DNA of 5,965 nt, from assembly GCA_004144935.1 (NCBI GenBank), contig SDZP01000221.1, positions 1-5,965 of the forward strand. The letters run 5' to 3'. The position numbers and the translations under genes are program-made. Source of the DNA: Caulobacteraceae bacterium. GTDB taxonomy: Bacteria; Pseudomonadota; Alphaproteobacteria; Caulobacterales; Caulobacteraceae. The notes under the pieces are model-generated. The model was not told the DNA's origin. It saw only the letters and a list, made by a program, of their open reading frames with translations, and searched no databases. Positions 1 to 5,587 of the stretch are shown one piece after another. Numbering within the stretch: position 1 is the first letter of the stretch; every line of letters starts with the position of its first letter.

Positions 1-50
1 TCGCCGGGAAGAGCGGAGGTGGGGGGAGGTTGCGCGGGGCTCTGGCTGGC

Positions 51-524
51 CTAGCGCCCCTCCCCCGTCCGCAACCCCTCCACCAGCCGGTCCACCAGCC
101 CCTTCAGCGCAGCGGCGTCGCCGATCGGCAGGGGCAGCTGGCAGAAGACCGAGCCCGGCACCGCCATGGCCGCCTCGCGCAGGTCGCGCGCCTTGTCGGT
201 CAGGTCGATGATCACCCGCCGCTCGTCGGCCGGGTCGCGGGTGCGGGTCAGCAGGCCGGCGGATTCCATGCGCTTGAACAGCGGCGTCAGGGTGCCGGAA
301 TCGAGGCCGAGCTTCTGGCGCAGCTCGCCCACCGTCTGCGGCGCGCGCTCCCAAAGGGCGAGAAGGGCGATGTACTGCAGGTAGGTGAGGCCCAGCGGGT
401 CCAGCAACGGCCGGTAGATGCGGGTCATCAGGTTGCTGGCGGAATAGAGGGCGAAGCAGAGCTGCAGGTCGAGGCGTAACGGGTTCGGCGGCTCGGCGTC
501 GGTCTCTGCGGCGATCTGGGCCAA
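51..524 (-). CDS. MarR-family repressor, two-cysteine OhrR type
   Basis: This is a winged-helix transcriptional repressor, 157 aa from the start chosen here. The segment LCFALYSAS followed by YRPLLDPLGLTY and QYIALLALWE is the signature of OhrR, the organic-hydroperoxide sensor subgroup of MarR. Cys23, Tyr37, Tyr48 and Cys128 fall one residue away from the sensing Cys22, Tyr36, Tyr47 and resolving Cys127 of Xanthomonas OhrR (family knowledge), so a two-cysteine redox switch is expected. The helix-turn-helix and wing span about residues 63-113, with the wing at RDPADERR. The frame stays open further upstream to a TTG at 587, but that codon has no ribosome binding site. The TTG at 524 has GGGAG six bases upstream and gives the usual family length. 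The gene is divergent from the operon starting at 669 and probably represses it and itself through the palindrome between them. No ohr peroxidase gene is in the window, so the true inducer is unproven. Family assignment is very secure; start site moderately so. Confidence 0.93.
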   Translation of the reverse strand: MAQIAAETDAEPPNPLRLDLQLCFALYSASNLMTRIYRPLLDPLGLTYLQYIALLALWERAPQTVGELRQKLGLDSGTLTPLFKRMESAGLLTRTRDPADERRVIIDLTDKARDLREAAMAVPGSVFCQLPLPIGDAAALKGLVDRLVEGLRTGEGR

Positions 525-530
525 ATCAAA

Positions 531-535
531 CTCCC
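531..535 (-). promoter_or_regulatory. Ribosome binding site deciding the MarR start
   Basis: On the minus strand GGGAG lies six bases before the TTG whose first base is 524. The other in-frame candidate, a TTG at 587, has only a C-rich upstream sequence. This supports the shorter 157-aa protein over a 178-aa one. There is no in-frame ATG or GTG start upstream of the conserved cysteine segment. Confidence 0.6.
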
Positions 536-601
536 GGCTGTCGAAAGCCCCTGCCCTCTTATGGCCGTCCCCGCGACGATCGATCAAGGGCGGCTTGGGT
601 T

Positions 602-632
602 TTGACGTGGCGGTCCGGCCATGCCATATAAC
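602..632 (+). promoter_or_regulatory. Candidate promoter of the plus-strand operon
   Basis: TTGACG (602-607) is a good match to a -35 box and TATAAC (627-632) to a -10 box. The spacer is 19 bp, longer than ideal; a CATATA at 625-630 would give 17 bp. Transcription would begin near 639-640, inside the palindrome at 633-648, so a bound repressor would block it. A second -10-like hexamer, TATAAA, lies at 644-649 but has no matching -35. The prediction comes from inspection only, and alphaproteobacterial promoters often deviate from the consensus. Confidence 0.45.
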
Positions 633-648
633 TTATAACACGTTATAA
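633..648. promoter_or_regulatory. Perfect palindrome, probable MarR operator
   Basis: TTATAAC-AC-GTTATAA has two perfect 7-bp inverted half-sites around a 2-bp centre. It sits in an AT island (26 of 30 bases A/T at 626-655) within otherwise GC-rich DNA. A further half-site copy, TATAAC, lies directly upstream at 627-632. The length, symmetry and position between divergent repressor and operon are what is expected of a MarR/OhrR dimer site. It overlaps the candidate -10 and start of the operon promoter, which implies repression by occlusion. Binding by this MarR is inferred. Confidence 0.7.
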
Positions 649-668
649 AATTTATCGGGGAAACCAGG

Positions 669-875
669 GTGACACTGACCACGCATCGCCGCTTCGTGAC
701 GCCGGCCGCCAACGAGACCATCGAGGCGCTGGCGGCGCGGGCCGTGCCCGACCAGCCGCTGCAGGCGGCCGTCGACCAGATCAAGAGCTACAACATGCAC
801 ATCTTCGTCCTGCGGCGACCGGCCGGCCTGCTGCTGGGCAGTGACGTGGTGTTCGTGGAGCCGCCGCTGCAATGA
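669..875 (+). CDS. Small unrecognised protein, first gene of operon
   Basis: This 68-aa protein belongs to no family I recognise. It starts with GTG, with GGGGA (657-661) seven bases upstream. Almost all codons end in G or C, like the neighbouring enzyme genes, which supports real coding. The N-terminal half looks helical (residues 12-40, rich in Ala, Glu, Gln and Leu). The C-terminal half looks like two beta strands (MHIFVLRRP, then LLLGSDVVFVE). There is no signal peptide, membrane segment, or cysteine or histidine cluster. Its TGA overlaps the ATG of the next gene in an ATGA, so the two are probably translationally coupled. It could be an accessory subunit or chaperone of the downstream enzymes; this rests on position alone. 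Confidence 0.72.
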   Translation: MTLTTHRRFVTPAANETIEALAARAVPDQPLQAAVDQIKSYNMHIFVLRRPAGLLLGSDVVFVEPPLQ

Positions 876-1138
876 GCGACGGCGGCGGACCCCTGCCCCC
901 GAATTCGGTCACGGCCGAGGCGGTCATCGTCGGCGCCGAGATGGCGGCCGGGCATGACGGCCAGGCCGAGCTGGCGGTCCGCATCCTCTATCCGAACGGC
1001 GTGGTCGGCGTGGTGCTGCTGGATGCGGCGACCGGCTACGCCCTGATGAACAGCTGCAACATCGACAGCCTGGAAGGCCTCAGCGGTCAGTCCTGGCGCA
1101 AGATCCTGGAAGGTATCGACCCATGTACGACATCCTGA
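872..1138 (+). CDS. Small unrecognised protein coupled to amidohydrolase
   Basis: This 88-aa protein, probably soluble, is from a family I do not recognise. The ATG shares bases with the stop of the preceding gene, and GGAG at 857-860 could serve as a ribosome binding site. Its 3' end overlaps the start of the amidohydrolase gene by 16 bp. GC-rich third positions support coding. The first 20 residues are Gly/Pro-rich and probably disordered. Two strand-like stretches follow (AELAVRILYP about 33-42, GVVGVVLLDA about 43-53), then a short helical tail containing GYALMNSCNID and GLSGQSWRKIL (to about residue 81). The arrangement suggests a compact alpha/beta domain. The double overlap suggests its amount is matched to its neighbours, as for a small subunit, but no function can be assigned. 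Confidence 0.75.
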   Translation: MSDGGGPLPPNSVTAEAVIVGAEMAAGHDGQAELAVRILYPNGVVGVVLLDAATGYALMNSCNIDSLEGLSGQSWRKILEGIDPCTTS

Positions 1139-2790
1139 TCCGCAACGGCCTGGTGGTGGACGGCGAAGGCGCGCCCGGCGTGCTGGCCGACGTGGCCATC
1201 CAGGACGGCCGCATCGCCGCCATCGGCGGCGCCCTGGCCGGCGAGGCGCGCCAGACCATCGATGCGAAGGGCCGCGTCGTCGCCCCCGGCTTCATCGATC
1301 CCCACACCCATTTCGACGCCCAGCTGCTGTGGGACGGCCAGGCGCGGCCGGCCCTGGAGCATGGGGTGACCTCGGTCATTCCCGGCAACTGCTCGCTGTC
1401 GCTGGCCCCGTTGCGGGCCGCCGACCGGCCAAGCGTGATCGGCATGTTCCAGCAGATCGAGGAGATGCCGCCGGAGGCCTTCACCGAGAAGTACGCCAAA
1501 TGGACCTGGGAAGACTTCGCCGGCTACTGCGACACCATCGAGCCGGACCTGTCGATCAACGTCGCGCCGCTGGTCGGCCACAGCCTGATCCGCCTGTGGG
1601 TGATGGGCGCCCCGTCGCAGCAACGGGCCGCGACGCCGGCGGAGATCGTCGACATGCAGGCCCTGCTGCGCCAGTGCCTGCGCGACGGGGCCATCGGCCT
1701 GTCGACCAGCTTCGTCGACGTCGACGAGAACGGCCGGCCGGTGCCCAGCCGCTTCGCCCAGTTCGACGAGCTGGACGCCCTGTGCCAGGTGCTGGGCGAG
1801 GAAGGCGGCCGGATGCTGCAGGTGGTGCCCGAGTTCTATGACGCCGACATCACCATCGCCCGCATCGACCAGCTGGCCGAGCTGAGCCTGAAGCACGCCA
1901 TCCCGACCACCTTCTCGCCGGTGTTCGATTCCACCGCCACGCCGCAGTCGGCGCCGCGCATCCTGGACCGCGTCGCCGAGCAGTTCGCCCGCGGCGCCCG
2001 GGTCTGGCCGCAGATGCAGACCCGGCCGATCGACATCAGCTTCTCCCTGCTGAACCCCTCGCTGTACCTCGGCCGCCTGCCCCGCTGGGTGCGGGTGCTG
2101 CGCCAGCCGCTGGCGCAGCGGATCGCAGCCCTGGAAGACGCCGAGACGCGGCGGACGATGATCGCCGACTGCGGTCCCGACGGCGGCGAGGCGATGTTCG
2201 GAAACCTGGTGGTGCGCGGCGGCGATTCCGCGCCGGAGGCCTATGCCGGCCGGCGGCTGGGCGACATCGCCAGGGAGCGAGGCGAAGGCGCCGCCGAGGC
2301 GGTGCTCAACATCAGCCGCGAGAACGGCCTGGACGTGGCCTTCCTGGCCGCCAACGGCGGCCATCACGACACCGCCCGCATCGGCCCGATGCTGGCCAAC
2401 CCGCTGGTCCATATCGGGGCCAGCGACGGCGGGGCGCACCTGTCGTCCTTCTCCACCTATGGCGACACCGGCTACCTGTTCAGCGAGTTCGTCCGCGCCT
2501 CGGGCGACTTCACGCTCGAGCAGGCGGTCCGCAAGATCACCGCCGACACCGCCGACATCTGGGGCCTGAAGGACCGCGGGCGGCTGAAAGCCGGCCTGGC
2601 GGCCGATATCGTCGTCTTCGACGCCGACACCATCGCCCGGCTGGAAGAGCGGCCGGTGCATGACGTCCCCGGCAACGGCATGCGCTACGTCCGGTCGTCC
2701 ACCGGCATCGACGTGGTGCTGGTCAACGGAGCCGTGGCCTGGGCGGACGGCGCCTATACCGACGCGCGCTCCGGCGCGATCTGCCGCTGA
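1123..2790 (+). CDS. D-aminoacylase-like amidohydrolase (COG3653 type)
   Basis: A 555-aa cytoplasmic metal-dependent hydrolase of the amidohydrolase superfamily, closest to N-acyl-D-amino-acid deacylases and related cyclic-amide hydrolases. The start (DILIRNGLVVDGEG) and end (GLAADIVVFDADTI, then VVLVNGAVAW) form the composite beta-sandwich domain. The TIM barrel lies between them. HTH motif residues His61 and His63 follow FIDP, Cys90 lies in GNCSLSLAP, and the catalytic Asp is Asp435 in GASDGGAHL; these match the metal-binding His/His/Cys and Asp of D-aminoacylases. Where those enzymes carry two more metal-binding histidines, this protein reads GRMLQVVPEF (about 229-238) and IPTTFSPVF (260-268). 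The histidines therefore appear absent, as I recall for a related subgroup. GGAAGG at 1108-1113 lies nine bases before the ATG, inside the preceding gene. It probably hydrolyses an amide or ring amide; the substrate is unknown and the deacylase name should not be taken literally. Confidence 0.9.
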   Translation: MYDILIRNGLVVDGEGAPGVLADVAIQDGRIAAIGGALAGEARQTIDAKGRVVAPGFIDPHTHFDAQLLWDGQARPALEHGVTSVIPGNCSLSLAPLRAADRPSVIGMFQQIEEMPPEAFTEKYAKWTWEDFAGYCDTIEPDLSINVAPLVGHSLIRLWVMGAPSQQRAATPAEIVDMQALLRQCLRDGAIGLSTSFVDVDENGRPVPSRFAQFDELDALCQVLGEEGGRMLQVVPEFYDADITIARIDQLAELSLKHAIPTTFSPVFDSTATPQSAPRILDRVAEQFARGARVWPQMQTRPIDISFSLLNPSLYLGRLPRWVRVLRQPLAQRIAALEDAETRRTMIADCGPDGGEAMFGNLVVRGGDSAPEAYAGRRLGDIARERGEGAAEAVLNISRENGLDVAFLAANGGHHDTARIGPMLANPLVHIGASDGGAHLSSFSTYGDTGYLFSEFVRASGDFTLEQAVRKITADTADIWGLKDRGRLKAGLAADIVVFDADTIARLEERPVHDVPGNGMRYVRSSTGIDVVLVNGAVAWADGAYTDARSGAICR

Positions 2791-2796
2791 TCGCCT

Positions 2797-2803
2797 AAGG
2801 AGG
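2797..2803 (+). promoter_or_regulatory. Strong ribosome binding site for flavoprotein gene
   Basis: AAGGAGG, close to the full anti-Shine-Dalgarno complement, lies nine bases before the ATG at 2813. It fixes that ATG as the start, although the frame is open farther upstream into the amidohydrolase gene. It is the strongest ribosome binding site in the operon, which suggests the flavoprotein is made at high level. Confidence 0.8.
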
Positions 2804-2812
2804 GGCGCGACC

Positions 2813-4318
2813 ATGAGCGAGAGCGTACTCGTCGTCGGGGCCGGCATCGCCGGCCTCTGCACCGCCCTGGCCCTGGGGCCGACCGGCCGGCAGGTGACCC
2901 TGGTCGAGCGCGACGCCCCGCCGCCGGAGGGTGACGCCGACGCCGCCTTCCGCGACTGGAAACGGACGGGGGTTGGCCACCTGCGCCAGAGCCACGCCTT
3001 CCTGGCGCGGCTGAGCCTGCTGCTGAAGGCCGACCATCCGGCCCTGCTGAAAGAGCTGGCGGCGTTCGGGGTGCGGGAACTGCCGTTCGAGGCCATGCTG
3101 ACCGAAGCGCAGCAGAAGGACTACCGGCCACAGCCGGCCGACGCCGACCTGACCATCATCACCAGCCGCCGCACGACGCTGGAGCTGGTCATGCGGCGCT
3201 ATGTCGAGACCCTGCCCAACGTCACCATCCGCTCGGCCGTCTTCGCGCGCGGGCTGCTCACCGAGACGGCCGCGGACGGGACGATCAGCGTCGTCGGCCT
3301 GGCCGGCGATACGCCGGAGGGCCCGGTCGAGCTGCGCGCCGACCTGGTGGTCGACGCGGCCGGCAAGGGCGGCGACTTCACCGGCCAGCTGGCCGAGATG
3401 GGCGCGCCGATCAACGAGAGCAGCGAGACGGCGGGCATCCTCTATTTCACCCGCCACTACCGGCTGAAACCCGGCATGAGCGAGCCGCCGCGGATCGGCA
3501 ATCCGCCGCCGAACGGCGACCTGGGCTTCCTGAAGTTCGGGGTGTTCCCGGCCGACAACGGCTGTTTCTCGATCACCATGTGCGCGCCGGAAATCGAGTA
3601 CGAGATCCGCAAGGCGATCATGAACCCTGACATCTTCCAGGCCATGACCGGCATGCTGCCCGGGCTGCGGCCCTGGACGGATCCAGCGTTGTCGGAGCCG
3701 ACCAGCAAGGTGTTCGGCATGGGCGACCTGCATTCGCGCTGGCGCGACCTGGTGGTGGGTGGCAGGCCGGCGGCGCTGGGCTATTTTGCCATCGGCGACA
3801 ACCTGATCCGGACCAATCCGCTCTATGGGCGGGGCTGTTCCTTCGCGGCGGTGGCGGCCTATCAACTGCGCGACGTGCTGGACGGCCAGGCTGATCCACT
3901 GGCGCGAGCGCTGGCCTATCACCAGGCGGTGCATGCCGAGCTGCGGCCCTTCTTCGACGTCATGCAGCGGGACGACCGGGCGGCGATCCGGCGGGCCCGG
4001 GCGGCGCTGACGCCGGACTACAGGCCCTCGGTCAAGGCGCGGCTGCTGAAGAGCTTCGCCGAGGACGCCATCGCCATCGCCGTGCGCTTCGACACCGACC
4101 TGCTGCGGCAGGGGATGCGCGGCTTCCACATGCTGGAGCACCCGGAGGCGTGGCTGAAGCGGCCGGCAAACCTGGCGCGGATCCTGAAGTACTGGGCGCG
4201 CGGCAAGCGGCGCAACGCCGCCGCCTACCCGCCAAAGGCGGGTCCCGAGCGGGAGGAAATGATGCGCACCCTGGGGCTGGACCACCAGGCCGACATCATC
4301 CTGGCCCAGGCGGCCTGA
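2813..4318 (+). CDS. FAD-dependent monooxygenase-like flavoprotein
   Basis: A 501-aa flavoprotein of the glutathione-reductase-type fold, related to FAD-dependent monooxygenases and epoxidases. Visible motifs are the N-terminal Rossmann GAGIAG (9-14) with the ribose-binding acid at Glu32 (LVERD); a GHLRQSHAFLARL segment (55-67), equivalent to the arginine/His segment of squalene-epoxidase-like flavoproteins; ADLVVDAAGKGG (176-187); and GDNLIRTNPLYGRG (328-341), the second FAD motif that binds the pyrophosphate and lies beside the flavin ring. The C-terminal ~120 residues are helical and basic. No signal peptide or clear membrane helix is seen. It likely uses reduced FAD and O2 to hydroxylate or epoxidise a small molecule, but a dehydrogenase or reductase role is not excluded. 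It follows the amidohydrolase by 22 bp and precedes the NTF2-fold gene by 14 bp, so all three are probably cotranscribed. Confidence 0.87.
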   Translation: MSESVLVVGAGIAGLCTALALGPTGRQVTLVERDAPPPEGDADAAFRDWKRTGVGHLRQSHAFLARLSLLLKADHPALLKELAAFGVRELPFEAMLTEAQQKDYRPQPADADLTIITSRRTTLELVMRRYVETLPNVTIRSAVFARGLLTETAADGTISVVGLAGDTPEGPVELRADLVVDAAGKGGDFTGQLAEMGAPINESSETAGILYFTRHYRLKPGMSEPPRIGNPPPNGDLGFLKFGVFPADNGCFSITMCAPEIEYEIRKAIMNPDIFQAMTGMLPGLRPWTDPALSEPTSKVFGMGDLHSRWRDLVVGGRPAALGYFAIGDNLIRTNPLYGRGCSFAAVAAYQLRDVLDGQADPLARALAYHQAVHAELRPFFDVMQRDDRAAIRRARAALTPDYRPSVKARLLKSFAEDAIAIAVRFDTDLLRQGMRGFHMLEHPEAWLKRPANLARILKYWARGKRRNAAAYPPKAGPEREEMMRTLGLDHQADIILAQAA

Positions 4319-4332
4319 ACGAGGAGACGGCG

Positions 4333-4821
4333 ATGAGCCGCAAGACCCTGAACGACGCCTTCGGCGGCGAGGTCACCACCCTGGAGGCGCAGCGGGCCAT
4401 CTGGCAGGAGGCGCTGCACGAGGACGCGGTCTGGGAAGGGCCGATGTTCGAGACGCCGGTGCAGTTCATCGGCCGCGAGGCGGTAGGGCGGTTCATGGAG
4501 CTGTTGCTGAGCGTCGTGCCGCGTTTTTCGACGACCGTGGTCGGCGCCTTCCCCACCGCCGAGCCGGACACCATCATCATCGAATCGCACGGCGGCGGGC
4601 CGACGGTGGACGGCGGGGTTTATACGCAGCGGTATTTCTCGCTGATCACCAGCCGCGATGGCCAGGCCTTCCGGATGCGCGAGTACTGCAACCCCTTCCA
4701 GACCTACAAGGCCTTCGGCAAGGCGCGCTGGGAGGCCGAGACCGGCGAGATCATGCGGCGCCATAACACCGCCTGGCCCGCCAGCCAGCCGCGCGACCCG
4801 GTCAGCCTGCCGCCGATCTAG
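4333..4821 (+). CDS. NTF2/SnoaL-fold protein, PhzA/PhzB-like
   Basis: A 162-aa protein of the NTF2-like (SnoaL) cone-shaped fold. The segment MREYCNPFQTYKAFG (115-129) closely resembles the REFMNPFQ...RALG region of the phenazine proteins PhzA/PhzB. In this fold the Glu in this motif (Glu117 here) often sits in the pocket as an acid/base; that role is inferred from the family. The N-terminal EDAVWEGPMFE (30-40) and the central strand IIIESHGGGPTVDGG also fit, as does the length of about 160 aa. The tail after residue 145 is Pro-rich and probably flexible. GAGGAG at 4321-4326 lies six bases before the ATG. No other phenazine genes are present, so an isomerase, dehydratase, cyclase or epoxide-hydrolase role on the flavoprotein product is more plausible than phenazine synthesis. 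Confidence 0.87.
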   Translation: MSRKTLNDAFGGEVTTLEAQRAIWQEALHEDAVWEGPMFETPVQFIGREAVGRFMELLLSVVPRFSTTVVGAFPTAEPDTIIIESHGGGPTVDGGVYTQRYFSLITSRDGQAFRMREYCNPFQTYKAFGKARWEAETGEIMRRHNTAWPASQPRDPVSLPPI

Positions 4822-4831
4822 GCTGACGCAG

Positions 4832-4860
4832 GCCGGCGGCTGTGCCAAACAGGCGCCGGC
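4832..4860 (+). terminator. GC-rich hairpin between operon and TetR gene
   Basis: GCCGGCG (4832-4838) pairs with CGCCGGC (4854-4860). After a single G-G mismatch the stem continues with CTG/CAG around a 7-base loop (4843-4849). The hairpin lies 10 bases past the stop of the NTF2-fold gene. No T-run follows, so it is not a classical intrinsic terminator. It could weaken read-through into the TetR gene, stabilise the operon mRNA 3' end, or have no role. Its right arm overlaps a self-complementary GGCGCC-GGCGCC at 4852-4863. Confidence 0.35.
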
Positions 4861-4897
4861 GCCCCCATGCGAAGGGGAAAGCGGCCGCGGGACGGGC

Positions 4898-5587
4898 ATG
4901 AGCAGCATCACCAGCAGCAAGCGGGAAGAAGGCAAGGAAGACCGGCGCCGGCGGATCGTCGCCGCCGCGCGCGGGCTGATCCGCGAGACCGGCGACACGG
5001 GTCTCTCCATGCGGGCCATCGCCGCCCGCGCCAACGTCAGCCTGGCCACGCCCTACAACCTGTTCGGCTCCAAGCGCGGCGTGGTCATGGCCGTGCTGGA
5101 AGACGCCAAGGGGTTCCAGGAGCAGTTCTCGACCTTGAAGGGCCTCAGCGCCGTCGAGCGCATCTTCAAGGCTCTGAGCATCACCCTTGGCTACCATGTC
5201 CAGGATCCGGACTTCTATCGCACCCTCTGGTCATCCCTGCTCGACCCGCGCGGCGGCGACGCCGAACTGCGCGCCGAGCTGATCACTCCGCAGAACAGCC
5301 AGTTCTGGCGGGCGCTGCTGGATGAGGCGCGGGCCGAGGGCGCCATCGCCGACGACATCGACATGGACCTGCTGCAGCAGGCGCTGAGCGGCCGGTTCGC
5401 TTCGGTGATGCTGCACTGGATCATGGGCGGCGGCACGGTGGCCGAGCTGGAGCCGGCGGCCTGTTTCGCCTACGCCTCGACCCTCTGCGCCTGCGCCAGC
5501 GACGGCTTCCGGCCGGTGATCCGGGCGCGGATGCTGGACTTCCAGGCGCAGCTGCTGGCCGTGCGGCGCGAGGTAGCCGGCCTCTAG
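4898..5587 (+). CDS. TetR-family transcriptional regulator
   Basis: A 229-aa TetR/AcrR-type repressor. The N-terminal DNA-binding domain is clear: RRIVAAARGLIRETG (helix 1, about 18-32), then LSMRAIAARANVSLATPYNLFGSKRGV (36-62), the helix-turn-helix ending in the family's typical aromatic-Tyr/Phe-x-x-K segment. The rest is the variable helical ligand-binding and dimerisation domain, with a Cys/Ala-rich helix at about 188-200. The ATG at 4898 has only a weak purine-rich upstream sequence (GGGACGG about 4890-4896), but no better in-frame start lies between the preceding stop and the DNA-binding domain. It stands 76 bp after the operon in the same orientation, so it may be cotranscribed or have its own promoter. 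It could sense a substrate or product of the operon or control the convergent hydrolase region; neither is shown by the sequence. Confidence 0.92.
   Translation: MSSITSSKREEGKEDRRRRIVAAARGLIRETGDTGLSMRAIAARANVSLATPYNLFGSKRGVVMAVLEDAKGFQEQFSTLKGLSAVERIFKALSITLGYHVQDPDFYRTLWSSLLDPRGGDAELRAELITPQNSQFWRALLDEARAEGAIADDIDMDLLQQALSGRFASVMLHWIMGGGTVAELEPAACFAYASTLCACASDGFRPVIRARMLDFQAQLLAVRREVAGL

Noticed and set aside
28..76. Inverted repeat GGTTGCG (28-34) / CGCAACC (70-76) with inner GGGGC/GCCCC around the MarR stop codon, as a terminator
   Set aside because: The outer arms are 35 bases apart, one arm and the loop lie within the coding sequence and stop, and no T-run follows on the minus strand. 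Probably chance in GC-rich sequence.
30..479. Plus-strand open frame of 149 codons antisense to the MarR gene
   Set aside because: Gln/His/Arg-rich shadow translation; the minus strand here carries an unambiguous OhrR-type protein.
1087..3096. Long minus-strand open frame (669 codons) across the amidohydrolase and the flavoprotein start
   Set aside because: It is antisense to clear enzyme genes. Long antisense frames are common in GC-rich DNA. Its translation is low-complexity, rich in Arg, Gly, Ala and His, with no domain motif.
2795..4285. Minus-strand open frame of 496 codons antisense to the flavoprotein
   Set aside because: Arg/Gln/His-rich composition typical of a shadow frame, no recognisable motif, and fully covered by a gene with FAD signatures.
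4333..4821. Assigning this gene as phzA or phzB and calling a phenazine locus
   Set aside because: Only one motif region resembles PhzA/B, and none of the phenazine core enzymes is in the window.
4867..5325. Alternative plus-strand frame starting at ATG 4867, overlapping the TetR gene
   Set aside because: Arg/His/Gln-rich shadow. The frame starting at 4898 encodes a textbook TetR DNA-binding domain.
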